A DNA stretch of 64,000 bases from Niabella aurantiaca DSM 17617 (lineage in GTDB: Bacteria; Bacteroidota; Bacteroidia; Chitinophagales; Chitinophagaceae), in NCBI RefSeq assembly GCF_000374125.1, contig NZ_KB893643.1, positions 441,645-505,644 of the forward strand, read 5' to 3'. The notes under the pieces were generated by a model. It was not told where the DNA came from, did not search any database, and was given only the letters and a program-made list of their open reading frames with translations. Shown here piece by piece: positions 1 through 8,203 of this stretch. The translations under genes were made by a program, and so were the position numbers. Positions within the stretch are counted from its first letter, which is position 1; each line of letters opens with the position of its first letter.

Positions 1-159
1 TAAGCTGCTGTATCCCTGCCGGCATAACCGGTTCCGGCTATGTTCCGTTTCCTGTCACAAAGTCTGCCTGGAAACGCATTCCCTGCTTCTCTTCTCATCT
101 TTTGCAAACACCCGTCACAAAGCTTTTATACGGTCCGTTTTATTTTGCAGCATCCGGGA

Positions 160-459
160 TCAAACAGCCGATTCAAGAATCCCCGTAAGCTGCGCAGCAG
201 GTATCACGCCGCTTTGCCGCCATACGACCTGCCCGCCTTTGAACAATATAAGAGTGGGCACACTCTGTACCTGATAAAAGGATGCCGCCTGCGGGCTTTC
301 ATCGATATCTATTTTAATGATCGTTGCTTTTTCGCCGATCTTTGATTTTACTTCTTCCAGGATCGGTTTCATCATCTTACACGGTCCGCACCAGGTAGCC
401 GTAAAATCGACCAGCACCGGTTTTTCGCCATTGATCAATGTCTGAAAAGTAGCTGCCAT
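160..459 (-). CDS. trxA: Thioredoxin
   Basis: A 99-residue single-domain thioredoxin, a cytoplasmic thiol-disulfide reductant. The active site WCGPC lies at about residues 23-27, and the cis-proline loop is seen in SVPTLILF near residue 67. The length fits a classical thioredoxin, and with no signal peptide it should be cytosolic. It is the last minus-strand gene of the cluster that holds the FKBP lipoproteins and the DHH phosphoesterase, but a 102 bp gap and its own TAnnTTTG motif upstream suggest separate transcription. The partner reductase, trxB, is in the same window at 55902-56852. Positions 1-159, downstream, show no gene. Confidence 0.93.
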   Translation of the reverse strand: MAATFQTLINGEKPVLVDFTATWCGPCKMMKPILEEVKSKIGEKATIIKIDIDESPQAASFYQVQSVPTLILFKGGQVVWRQSGVIPAAQLTGILESAV

Positions 460-472
460 CTTATTGTTTTTA

Positions 473-480
473 CAAAAGTA
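473..480 (-). promoter_or_regulatory. Putative -7 promoter element of trxA
   Basis: Read on the minus strand this is TACTTTTG, an exact match to the Bacteroidota -7 consensus TAnnTTTG. It lies 14 bases before the trxA start codon. No convincing -33 TTTG was seen. Confidence 0.45.
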
Positions 481-561
481 TCAACAATCACACCATTCTT
501 AATCAAAATGGCCATCCCGTTTTAAGGATGGCCACTCATAAATCCATATTGGATATCACGT

Positions 562-1581
562 CTATTTTTTACCGCCTGCTTTTGCAGTGTCTGCCTTAGG
601 TGCTTCCTGCGGAAGTACCATGGGAGCCTGCTGCTGCGGAGGAGCATCTCCCACATGCGTGATCTCTACCTCAAAATACAAAGCATCGTATGCTTTGAAC
701 GGAGCTCCCGGAGGCACACCCTGGGTGTAGGCCAGGAAGCCGGGGATATAAACCACGCCTTTACCGCCTTCTTTGAATTGTTTTAAACCGTCTTCAAAAC
801 CGGGGATGGCACCGCCGGAACCTACCTGGGCGGTCATCGTATTGGCATCAAATGCCTTATCCCCTTCTACCGTTTTACCGGAATATTTCAGGGTCACGTA
901 TTTACCATCGGTCACCTGGGCACCGGTGCCCGGGTTGTCTACTTTCACAAACGTGCCCAGGGGCGATTTTACGGCAGTGATATTCTTCTTTTTCAGGTAG
1001 GCTTCCATATCCTTGATCTGCTTGTCTTTTCCACCGGCCTTTTCAAACGCATCTACGATCGCTTTTTGTTTGGCCTCTTCTCTTTTCTGGTAAGCTTCTC
1101 CCTCTTTTTGATAGTCCATCTGTGCCAGGCTGTCGCTTTTAAACACCTCCAGTACTTTAAATGTAAACAGAATCTTATCTCCTTTCTTAAAGAAGGCCGG
1201 CAGCTGTGCTTCCTGCGCAACTCCTTTTTTCAGCAGGGAATCAACAAACATCACCACCACAGCGCTATCGCCTTTTTTCAGGAATTTATAGATTTCATCG
1301 GGTGCGTAAATCGGCTGCCCGGGCATTGGTTTAAGATCCTGTACCTTGGTAAAAAAGGGCATTTCCCCATAGGTCTGCCCCAGGAGGGTATCTTTTGATC
1401 CCACAAGACGGAGCGATTGATTCATTTTCAGAACATCCCCCACCTTGGTAGAATCCTTACTTCCTCCCTCATAGATTTTATACTTAAGACCACTGGAAGT
1501 TGTCTTGTAATCCGCATTCTTACACGCTGTAAAAGCGGTTGCCGCAAACAGCAACAACCCCATTGTTTTTAAATGTTTCAT
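562..1581 (-). CDS. FKBP-type peptidyl-prolyl isomerase lipoprotein (copy 1)
   Basis: A 339-residue predicted lipoprotein. The N terminus is a short hydrophobic signal ending in the lipobox FTAC, with Cys20 as the likely lipidated residue. The C-terminal part (about 205-315) is a recognisable FKBP domain with GFEDGLKQFKEGG and YIPGFLAY. Residues about 25-150 form a weaker FKBP-like module, followed by a Lys/Glu-rich linker likely to be a coiled coil. It should act as an isomerase or chaperone on exported proteins, anchored in the envelope. The next gene upstream, 1698-2672, is a clear paralogue with the same architecture. The C-terminal tail is rich in Pro, Ala and Lys. Confidence 0.88.
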   Translation of the reverse strand: MKHLKTMGLLLFAATAFTACKNADYKTTSSGLKYKIYEGGSKDSTKVGDVLKMNQSLRLVGSKDTLLGQTYGEMPFFTKVQDLKPMPGQPIYAPDEIYKFLKKGDSAVVVMFVDSLLKKGVAQEAQLPAFFKKGDKILFTFKVLEVFKSDSLAQMDYQKEGEAYQKREEAKQKAIVDAFEKAGGKDKQIKDMEAYLKKKNITAVKSPLGTFVKVDNPGTGAQVTDGKYVTLKYSGKTVEGDKAFDANTMTAQVGSGGAIPGFEDGLKQFKEGGKGVVYIPGFLAYTQGVPPGAPFKAYDALYFEVEITHVGDAPPQQQAPMVLPQEAPKADTAKAGGKK

Positions 1582-1697
1582 TTTTTGTTTTTGTGTTATT
1601 TTTTATTCAGATGTTGATTCGTTTGTAACCAGAGCCGTTGCACTAAAATGGCCGCCTCTAACAGAAGACAGCCAGTTTAAACAGTCTTTATATTTTG

Positions 1698-2672
1698 CTA
1701 TTTTTTATTTCCTTTCTTTGCAGGTGGTGGCGGCACCGATATTTGCGGCGCCGGCATGCTATCGCTTACATTGGCTATTTCAATCTCAAAATACAGGGGT
1801 TCGTATTCTTTAAACGGAGAACCCGGAGGAGGCGTTTTGCCGTAAGCAAGAAAGCCGGGAATATACACCACTCCTTTACCGCCTTGTTTAAATTGCCTTA
1901 AGCCATCCTCAAATCCACGAATTGCACCACCAACACCGATCTGGGTCGTAAAGGAATTCGGGCCTTCAAAAGTGCTGTCGTTCAACACTTTTTTACCGGT
2001 ATATTTTACGGTAACAAATTTTTTGTCGGCAACCGGCGCACCAGACCCGGGATTTTCCACTTTCACAAAAGCGCCGAGGGGTGTTTTTACAGCGCTGATA
2101 TTTTTAGTCTTTAGGTAGTTCTCAACCACAGCGGTCTGCTTTGCTTTTTCTCCCGACTTTTCCAGTGCCACTTCTTCGTTCTTTTGCACTTTTTCGATCT
2201 CAGCCTGGTAATCAGCGCGGGCAAGACTGTCTGAACTAAATATTTCCAGTACTTTATACGTGGAAGTTATCCGGTCGCCCTTTTTAAAATAAGGAGGCAT
2301 TTGCGTTTCCGGTAACATTCCCTTCTTAATTGCAGAATCAATATAGACGATCGCTATCAGGCTATCACCTTTCTTAAGATACTTGAACACTTCCGCCGGA
2401 TCATATATAGGCTGACCCGGAGGAAAAGGACGTATTCCAGTATAAAAAGGAAGTTTTCCGTATGTATCTGCCAGAACAGTATCCTTATGTCCGCTGACCC
2501 TTACTGTCATCTGCATTTTTAAAACAGTCCCATCCTTAGAACTATCTTTGCCATTGCTTCCGATAATCTTATACTTGAGACCATTGGGCGAAGTTTTAAA
2601 TTCCGTATTCTTGCAAGCCGTAAAGGCAATCGCCGTAAACAGAAATAGCCCTGCCGTTTTTAATCGTTTCAT
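1698..2672 (-). CDS. FKBP-type peptidyl-prolyl isomerase lipoprotein (copy 2)
   Basis: A 324-residue paralogue of the adjacent copy 1, aligned along its whole length. It has the same signal peptide with lipobox FTAC, the same degenerate N-terminal FKBP-like part, a charged linker, and a C-terminal FKBP domain with GFEDGLRQFKQGG and YIPGFLAYG. The tail is proline-rich (PPPPAKKG). It starts 18 bases after the DHH phosphoesterase stop codon, which suggests cotranscription. The pair looks like a tandem duplication that has since diverged. Isomerase activity is inferred from the family; catalytic residues were not checked one by one. Confidence 0.87.
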   Translation of the reverse strand: MKRLKTAGLFLFTAIAFTACKNTEFKTSPNGLKYKIIGSNGKDSSKDGTVLKMQMTVRVSGHKDTVLADTYGKLPFYTGIRPFPPGQPIYDPAEVFKYLKKGDSLIAIVYIDSAIKKGMLPETQMPPYFKKGDRITSTYKVLEIFSSDSLARADYQAEIEKVQKNEEVALEKSGEKAKQTAVVENYLKTKNISAVKTPLGAFVKVENPGSGAPVADKKFVTVKYTGKKVLNDSTFEGPNSFTTQIGVGGAIRGFEDGLRQFKQGGKGVVYIPGFLAYGKTPPPGSPFKEYEPLYFEIEIANVSDSMPAPQISVPPPPAKKGNKK

Positions 2673-2690
2673 TTTCGTTTTTATATTGTT

Positions 2691-3698
2691 TTATTGTAAT
2701 AAATGTTCGTTCTCCTTTAAAGCCTCTTTAAATTTGGTTACCGTTTCCGGCAGGCTGTCTTTTGACCCGCCCCCCGAGGCGTTAAAATGGCCCCCTCCGT
2801 TAAAATAGGTCCGGGCAAATGTATTGCAGTCAAAATCATCCTTGCTCCGGAAACTCCACTTGCGCTCTTCTTCGCGGTCGATCACCAGGGCTGCCAGCTT
2901 AATGCCCTGTACCGAAAGGGGAAAGTTAACCAATCCTTCTGTATCTCCGGTTTTTATTTCATATTTAAGCAGGTCGTACTTGGGTATAGCGATCAGTGCT
3001 GTATTGTATTCATAAAAGAACTCCAGCCGGTGTGTGAACACATGTCCCATAAAGCGCAATCGGTTCTCCAGGAAATTATCAAATAGCAGGCTATGGATCT
3101 CTGTATGCCGTATTCCCTGTTCCATCAGCCGGGCCGCCATCCGGTGCACGGCCGGTGTGGTAGCATCAAAACGGAAAGAACCGGTATCTGCTATAAGACC
3201 GGCGTAAAGACAACCGCTGATATCTTTGTCCAGCATCTTTTCGTCGCCGGCTGCAAGGATCAGGTCATAGATCATTTCGCAGGTGGAACTCTTTGCGGTA
3301 TTGCTGATCCCAAAATCAAAAGAGGCTGCATCCGGTTCTCGGTGATGGTCTACCAGCACCTTCAGGCACCGGGCCTGGTACAGATCCTGCTCAAAGTTCT
3401 TGGTACGATGAAAAATATTAAAGTCCAGGCAAAAAAGAAGATCTGCCGCTGCCAGCGCGGTACGCGCCTTCTCCCTTTCTTTATCGTAATTGAGCACGCT
3501 TCCGGCGCCCGGCATCCAGTTGAGCCAGGGAGCCCAATTCGTAGGCGATATTACGGTGATCGAATGCCCCAGCTTATTCAGGTAAAGACAAAGCCCCAGG
3601 GAAGAGCCCATGGCGTCAGCATCCGGCTTTTGATGCATGGTAATCACCACTTTAGCCGGTTGCCTTAAAATCGGAAATATATCTGCTATTGGTTTCAA
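2691..3698 (-). CDS. DHH-family phosphoesterase (NrnA-like oligoribonuclease / pAp phosphatase)
   Basis: A 335-residue DHH-DHHA1 protein. The metal motifs are HQKPDADAMGSS near residue 22, LDFNIF, and the signature DHH in VDHHREPD. The C-terminal DHHA1 domain has GGGHFNASGG. The family degrades short oligoribonucleotides or cyclic-dinucleotide products and removes the 3' phosphate of pAp in the cytoplasm. The start is TTG; the residues after it (KPIADIFP) fit the usual beginning of the Bacteroidota homologues, and no ATG is close. It is divergent from ndk and probably heads the FKBP operon. NrnA versus a broader DHH role cannot be decided from sequence. Confidence 0.9.
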   Translation of the reverse strand: MKPIADIFPILRQPAKVVITMHQKPDADAMGSSLGLCLYLNKLGHSITVISPTNWAPWLNWMPGAGSVLNYDKEREKARTALAAADLLFCLDFNIFHRTKNFEQDLYQARCLKVLVDHHREPDAASFDFGISNTAKSSTCEMIYDLILAAGDEKMLDKDISGCLYAGLIADTGSFRFDATTPAVHRMAARLMEQGIRHTEIHSLLFDNFLENRLRFMGHVFTHRLEFFYEYNTALIAIPKYDLLKYEIKTGDTEGLVNFPLSVQGIKLAALVIDREEERKWSFRSKDDFDCNTFARTYFNGGGHFNASGGGSKDSLPETVTKFKEALKENEHLLQ

Positions 3699-3705
3699 TG
3701 AGGCG

Positions 3706-3713
3706 CAAAAATA
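3706..3713 (-). promoter_or_regulatory. Putative -7 element of the DHH gene
   Basis: The minus strand reads TATTTTTG (TAnnTTTG) seven bases before the TTG start, so the transcript would be almost leaderless. This supports the TTG start choice. No clear -33 box was seen. Confidence 0.35.
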
Positions 3714-3726
3714 GGTAAATCTATGA

Positions 3727-3755
3727 TTTGGAGTGGAGGATTTTTCCTAAATTTG
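3727..3755 (+). promoter_or_regulatory. Putative ndk promoter (-33 TTTG, -7 TAAATTTG)
   Basis: TTTG at 3727-3730 and TAAATTTG at 3748-3755 are separated by 17 bases and match the Bacteroidota consensus at both boxes. The -7 box lies 27 bases upstream of the ndk ATG. This is one of the best promoters in the window. It also shows that the longer ndk reading frame starting at 3723 is not the real start. Confidence 0.6.
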
Positions 3756-3782
3756 CCGGCCAATATTAAATTAAACTTTAAA

Positions 3783-4199
3783 ATGAGTAATCGCACTTTT
3801 ACCATGATCAAGCCTGATGCTATGAAAAACGGGCACGCCGGCGTAATTATTGACCGTTTTATCAAAGAAGGCTATAAAATTGTTGCATTAAAAGTTACCC
3901 GGCTTTCCGCGGAAAAAGCCGGTGAATTCTATGCAGTGCACAAGGAACGTCCTTTTTACGGGGAGCTGGTGCAATTCATGAGCAGCGGACCCATTGTAGC
4001 GGCTATCTTAGAAAAGGAGAACGCGGTGGCCGCTTTCCGTGAGCTGATCGGCGCTACCGATCCTGCAAAGGCTGCAGCAGGCACCATCCGGCAATTATAT
4101 GCCACTTCGCTGGGAGAAAATGCGGTTCATGGCAGCGACAGCGATGAGAATGCCAAAATCGAGGGCGATTTCTTCTTTAGTGGTTTAGAAAGAGTTTGA
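3783..4199 (+). CDS. ndk: Nucleoside-diphosphate kinase
   Basis: A 138-residue NDP kinase, which transfers the gamma phosphate of ATP to nucleoside diphosphates through a phosphohistidine. It begins with the standard N terminus [13 protein letters not shown], and the catalytic His is in [12 protein letters not shown] near residue 115. The ATG at 3783 is chosen over the upstream in-frame codon at 3723 because the family starts here and the promoter lies between the two. Length is normal. It is monocistronic, with a strong terminator immediately behind it. Confidence 0.96.
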   Translation: MSNRTFTMIKPDAMKNGHAGVIIDRFIKEGYKIVALKVTRLSAEKAGEFYAVHKERPFYGELVQFMSSGPIVAAILEKENAVAAFRELIGATDPAKAAAGTIRQLYATSLGENAVHGSDSDENAKIEGDFFFSGLERV

Positions 4200-4221
4200 G
4201 CAGCTAACCGTTATCGACTTA

Positions 4222-4254
4222 AAAAAAGCCGGCTTGATCCAAGCCGGCTTTTTT
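4222..4254 (+). terminator. Intrinsic terminator after ndk
   Basis: Eight perfect stem pairs, AAGCCGGC... with the complementary half after the five-base loop GATCC, flanked by A7 on one side and T6 on the other. The symmetry suggests it works in both directions, ending ndk and also the small minus-strand gene at 4273-4458. Confidence 0.8.
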
Positions 4255-4272
4255 AGATCCAGATGCATGGTG

Positions 4273-4458
4273 TTACCGCACTCCCGGTACGGAAATAAGA
4301 TGCGAAGACAGGACCACATTCTCAGACGGTGTCCTGTGATGGCCTGGATGATAATTTGCCATTTTTTCCTCTTCTTGTACCTGGTAATTGGCGATGAATA
4401 AAAGAGAGGGCACTGATGTAAGAAAGATCAGTAAAAGAATAGATAGAAAGCGTTTCAT
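4273..4458 (-). CDS. Small secreted or membrane-anchored peptide, unknown function
   Basis: A 61-residue product. Residues 1-25 are a basic start followed by a strong hydrophobic stretch (FLSILLLIFLTSVPSLLF), so it is a signal peptide or single membrane anchor. The exposed part is polar and contains YHPGHHRTP. Coding is plausible because it ends just before a bidirectional terminator and a hydrophobic N terminus of this quality is unlikely by chance. No family was recognised. It might be an envelope peptide with a metal-binding His cluster, but that is only inference. Confidence 0.5.
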   Translation of the reverse strand: MKRFLSILLLIFLTSVPSLLFIANYQVQEEEKMANYHPGHHRTPSENVVLSSHLISVPGVR

Positions 4459-4549
4459 AAAACTGGTTTTTAATATAGTTAACGTTGGAATAAAAGGCTG
4501 AGCAGCAAGGTAATAAAAAAACTGCTGCGGTGGCCGTTTTACATGATTA

Positions 4550-5578
4550 TTATTTTATTAAATCCTTCAGGCGCGACCGGGATTTATTAAAAACATTCCT
4601 TCCCAGATCCACCCCTTTCCGCATTTCCTTCTGCTGCTCTTCGGGAAGATGAATGAACTCCTGACAGTCGGTACTGCAACAGCCATCATATTTTTCCCCG
4701 CATTCCGCACACTGTATAAACAACAGATGACAGGCATCATTGATACAGTTCACATGCGTATCTGCCGGTTTGCCGCACTGGTGGCAGCAGGCGACAATTT
4801 CATCAGTTACCCGCTCACCCAGGCGTTGATCAAAAACAAAATTCTTGCCATGAAATTTGTTGGGCAGCTTCCCTTCCTTAACCTGGTTTACATAGTTAAT
4901 AATGCCGCCTTCCAGGTGATACACATTCTTAAATCCCCGGTGCAACATATAAGCCGAAGCCTTTTCACAACGGACTCCCCCGGTGCAGTACATAATAATA
5001 TTCTTACCCATATGTTCCTGCATCATATCCACGGTCATGGGCAGCTGATCCCGGAATGTGTCGCTGGGAATTTCAACAGCATTTTCAAAATGTCCTACCT
5101 CAAATTCATAATGATTCCGCATGTCAATCACTATCGTTTCGGGGTCATTTGTTAAATTGTTAAATTCAGCGGCGTCTACATATTTGCCCTTCTTTGTCAT
5201 GTCAAAACCGGGGTCATCGATCCCGTCCGCAACAATTTTTTCACGCACTTTTATATCCAGGACATAAAAGGATTTCCCATCATCATCCACAGCAATATTC
5301 AGCCGGAGGCTGTTTAATGCGGGCGTTTCGTGCAAGACGAGCCGGAGCCGCTCCAGGTTGTCTGTGGGCACACTTATCTGGGCATTCATTCCTTCAGCCG
5401 CAATGTATATACGCCCCAGTACGCCGATCGCGGAAAATGCCTTGTACAGGCTGTTGCGGTAAGCAACCGGATCTTCAATCCGGAAATAACAATAGAAGGA
5501 GATCGTGGTACGCGGTGTCGTATCTTTTAAAATAAGCTCTTTAAGCTCTTTGCGCGATATCCGGTTGTGTAGTGCCAT
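4550..5578 (-). CDS. trhO: tRNA uridine(34) hydroxylase, rhodanese-like
   Basis: A 342-residue member of the TrhO (YceA) family, which makes 5-hydroxyuridine at the wobble position of tRNA. It has an N-terminal acylphosphatase-like domain (about 20-115), then a rhodanese domain with the active-site loop [10 protein letters not shown] near residue 197, then a Cys-rich C terminus ([19 protein letters not shown]) that may bind zinc. Length and order match the family. It is a lone gene on the minus strand, with the divergent BlaI operon beginning about 250 bases away. Confidence 0.92.
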   Translation of the reverse strand: MALHNRISRKELKELILKDTTPRTTISFYCYFRIEDPVAYRNSLYKAFSAIGVLGRIYIAAEGMNAQISVPTDNLERLRLVLHETPALNSLRLNIAVDDDGKSFYVLDIKVREKIVADGIDDPGFDMTKKGKYVDAAEFNNLTNDPETIVIDMRNHYEFEVGHFENAVEIPSDTFRDQLPMTVDMMQEHMGKNIIMYCTGGVRCEKASAYMLHRGFKNVYHLEGGIINYVNQVKEGKLPNKFHGKNFVFDQRLGERVTDEIVACCHQCGKPADTHVNCINDACHLLFIQCAECGEKYDGCCSTDCQEFIHLPEEQQKEMRKGVDLGRNVFNKSRSRLKDLIK

Positions 5579-5760
5579 AGTATTCTGAAATTTGAATCAC
5601 ACGACCATGTGATAATTAAATTCATTAATTGGACAGTTGCAGGCTGCACCAAATTTCGCCGCAAAGATAGGGGTTTTCGGCCTTCGGGGCAAATCCGGTA
5701 TCACCGGGCGCGCTCCTATAGTCCTGAAGCTCATTTGAAATCCGGCGACAGTTCAAATAA

Positions 5761-5797
5761 AACTAAAAAAATAGTTGTTAAACTAATTATTTAGTTT
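5761..5797. promoter_or_regulatory. Putative BlaI operator: two palindromes
   Basis: Two adjacent dyads precede blaI. The right one, AAACTAA-TTAT-TTAGTTT at 5780-5797, is a perfect 7-bp inverted repeat with a 4-base spacer. The left one, AACTA-N6-TAGTT at 5761-5776, uses the same half-site. A TTG at 5775-5777 and TAACTTG at 5798-5804 could be -33 and -7 boxes, which would put the right dyad between them. BlaI/MecI proteins bind dyads as dimers and are usually autoregulated, so this fits repression of the operon. The match is by position and symmetry, not by experiment. Confidence 0.6.
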
Positions 5798-5822
5798 TAA
5801 CTTGCTTGAAAAATGTAATTTC

Positions 5823-6194
5823 ATGAAACAACTGACAAAAGCGGAAGAGCAGATCATGCAGGCATTGTGGCGGCAGGGCCCGATGTTTTTAAGAGAGATC
5901 CTGGAAGTACTGCCCTTGCCCAAGCCCCATCAGAATACCGTGGCCACCATCCTGAAGATCCTGGTAGAAAAGGAATTCGTTACCGTAAATGTATTCGGGC
6001 GCCAGCATCAGTACGTACCTGCCGTAAGTAAGGAGGACTATTCCAAAAAAACGATGAAGCAGATCGTAAAAGGATACTTTGAAGGCTCTTTCAGCAACGT
6101 AGTGTCCTTTATGTTAAAGGAAAACAACCTAAGCATTGAAGAGCTCGAAACGCTCCTGCAGCAAATAAAACAGCAGCAACAATCAAAAAGATAG
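5823..6194 (+). CDS. blaI: BlaI/MecI/CopY-family transcriptional repressor
   Basis: A 123-residue winged-helix repressor. It starts with the family signature LTKAEEQIMQALWRQGP, and the recognition region HQNTVATILKILVEKEFV follows near residue 40. The C-terminal helices would dimerise and carry the site cut by the partner protease. The ATG at 5823 is chosen rather than the TTG at 5802, because homologues start at MK.LTKAEE. It is followed after three bases by an M56 protease gene, the classic BlaI-BlaR1 arrangement. The true inducer is unknown; many Bacteroidota copies are not near any beta-lactamase. Confidence 0.92.
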   Translation: MKQLTKAEEQIMQALWRQGPMFLREILEVLPLPKPHQNTVATILKILVEKEFVTVNVFGRQHQYVPAVSKEDYSKKTMKQIVKGYFEGSFSNVVSFMLKENNLSIEELETLLQQIKQQQQSKR

Positions 6195-6197
6195 GCC

Positions 6198-8192
6198 ATG
6201 TACGGATATTTCATCCAGGTGATGCTCTGCTCCGGAGCTTTTTACGGCTATTATCATTTCTTTTTAAGAAATGAACGGTTCCACCGGTACAACCGGTTCT
6301 ATTTGCTGCTGTCCGCAGGACTGTCCCTTTTCCTGCCGCTGCTCAAAATACCCGTACCGGTCGACGGGGCAAATAAGATAACCCAGACAATTGAACAGGT
6401 TGTGGTCTCCCCGGGGAATATAGCGGTAGCCGTTGCTGTAAAAAACACCTATGGCCTCAGCTGGGAGCAGCTTGTAACAGGTCTGTTCTTTCTATTGCCT
6501 CTTCTATTCCTTTGCCGGTTTTTGTGGAGCGTGCTTACCATAAAACGCATCAAAGGCGCAGATAAAAACGAAAAAATGGGAAAGATCACTTTTATTGTGA
6601 CCGAACATGCGTACGCCCCGTTCTCATTTTTCAACTGGCTTTTCTGGCATAAAAGGAACCGGCTGCATACGGCTGAAGGGCAGCAGATACTCCGGCACGA
6701 GCTTTATCACATCCAGAAGCGGCACAGTGTGGATCTGGTGCTGGTGGAAATACTCCTCTGTTTTTTCTGGTTCAATCCGGTTTTTTACTGGTACCGCAAA
6801 GAGATAAAAGCCATTCACGAATTCCTGGCCGACCAGCACGCTGCTGGCCCGGATGATCCTTTCGATTATGCCCGCCTGCTGATCACACAGGCCATTCAAC
6901 ACAAACAACCTAAACTCATTAATCCCTTTTTCACTCATCAACTCAAAAGAAGAATTGCCATGCTTACGAAAACAAAAAAACCAGCTTTTCAATACCTGCG
7001 CCGGGTGATGGTATTGCCTTTATTCACTATTATGGCCGGCCTGTTTGCCTTTACTTACCGTGCTACTGCATCTCTTTCCAATACACCCGGCTTCTTCAAC
7101 TACACGCACTTAGAAACAGTAGTTGCCAATCTCTTTTCAGGAAAATCATCCGTCATCCCCGGCGATACACTGCGGATCTACAATGATCAGATAGTTAGCA
7201 AAGAAGCGTTTGAAAAAGTACCATTCAGCAAGATCGCCACCGTAATGGTGCTGTCCAAAGCAAACACACAAAAACTATACGGGCATAGTAAGGCCGCGGG
7301 TGCGCTCGTTATCCTTGGAAAGGGATACCACAGCAAAAAGCTGGAGGCATTGATGCCATCTCCGGAAGCAGACCGGAACAACAGCCCCGGGAAAATAAGA
7401 TCCTTTGAAATGGTGGTGGTTGCATACAGCAGGTCGACGCCTGTAGCGGCACCCGTGTCTATTCAGCCCGAACCGGATCCGCTGAGCATTACCGGCGGCA
7501 ACTATTTTACCTCAACGGAGCAGCCGGCAGTTTACAATACCGACTGGAATCAATTCCTGGCTAAAAATGTTCGCGGGGAAATACCGGTGCAGAACGGTGC
7601 ACACCCCGGATCTTACCGTACTGCTTACCAGTTTGTGGTAGAGCCAGATGGCACCCTTAGCAATATAAAACCCTTAACCAACATTGGTTACGGGATGGAG
7701 GCGGAAGGCCTGAGGATCCTGAAAAAATCCGGCAGATGGCAGCCGGCCCTGCAGAATAAAAAGGCTGTACGCTCCGTCTACATTCAGAATATCCATTTTA
7801 AGATCGTGCCCTACCCCGCCGCTTCCCATCTGGAGAAGAAACCGGCCGATACCATCCCGGGTATTGCTCAAAACGAAGAGATCTTTACCAAGATGGAGGT
7901 GCCTCCCAAATTTAACGGCGATTGGGTACCCTTCCTGTTTGAGCACCTGGATGCAACGGTGGCGGTGAAACACGGAGCACCTACCGGAAATTACCAGGCC
8001 ATTGTTCAGTTCATCATCGACCGGAAAGGGGGCATGCACAATGTAAAAGTCATTAAAGACCCCGGCTACGGAATGGGCGCAGAAGCCATGCGCGTGGTGA
8101 AAGCCGCTTCCGATAAATGGATCGCCGGAAAACAAAACGGGCGTGACATCAATGCCTTTGTAAAACAACCCATCACCTTCCAGGTAAAATAA
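6198..8192 (+). CDS. M56 (BlaR1-like) membrane metallopeptidase with two TonB-like C-terminal domains
   Basis: A 664-residue polytopic protein. Hydrophobic segments lie at about 4-22, 35-52 and 92-115. The zinc motif HELYH is at 167-171, with a further segment around 185-200, and one more at 270-292 ends the membrane part. The long periplasmic part carries two TonB-C-like repeats, about 490-575 and 590-664, each with a GYGMEAEG / GYGMGAEA core. BlaR1-type proteases cut BlaI after sensing a signal. There is no penicillin-binding sensor domain, so the signal is probably not a beta-lactam, and the TonB-like domains may contact the outer membrane or a partner. It is translated close behind blaI. 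Confidence 0.88.
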   Translation: MYGYFIQVMLCSGAFYGYYHFFLRNERFHRYNRFYLLLSAGLSLFLPLLKIPVPVDGANKITQTIEQVVVSPGNIAVAVAVKNTYGLSWEQLVTGLFFLLPLLFLCRFLWSVLTIKRIKGADKNEKMGKITFIVTEHAYAPFSFFNWLFWHKRNRLHTAEGQQILRHELYHIQKRHSVDLVLVEILLCFFWFNPVFYWYRKEIKAIHEFLADQHAAGPDDPFDYARLLITQAIQHKQPKLINPFFTHQLKRRIAMLTKTKKPAFQYLRRVMVLPLFTIMAGLFAFTYRATASLSNTPGFFNYTHLETVVANLFSGKSSVIPGDTLRIYNDQIVSKEAFEKVPFSKIATVMVLSKANTQKLYGHSKAAGALVILGKGYHSKKLEALMPSPEADRNNSPGKIRSFEMVVVAYSRSTPVAAPVSIQPEPDPLSITGGNYFTSTEQPAVYNTDWNQFLAKNVRGEIPVQNGAHPGSYRTAYQFVVEPDGTLSNIKPLTNIGYGMEAEGLRILKKSGRWQPALQNKKAVRSVYIQNIHFKIVPYPAASHLEKKPADTIPGIAQNEEIFTKMEVPPKFNGDWVPFLFEHLDATVAVKHGAPTGNYQAIVQFIIDRKGGMHNVKVIKDPGYGMGAEAMRVVKAASDKWIAGKQNGRDINAFVKQPITFQVK

Positions 8193-8203
8193 ATAACGAT
8201 TTT

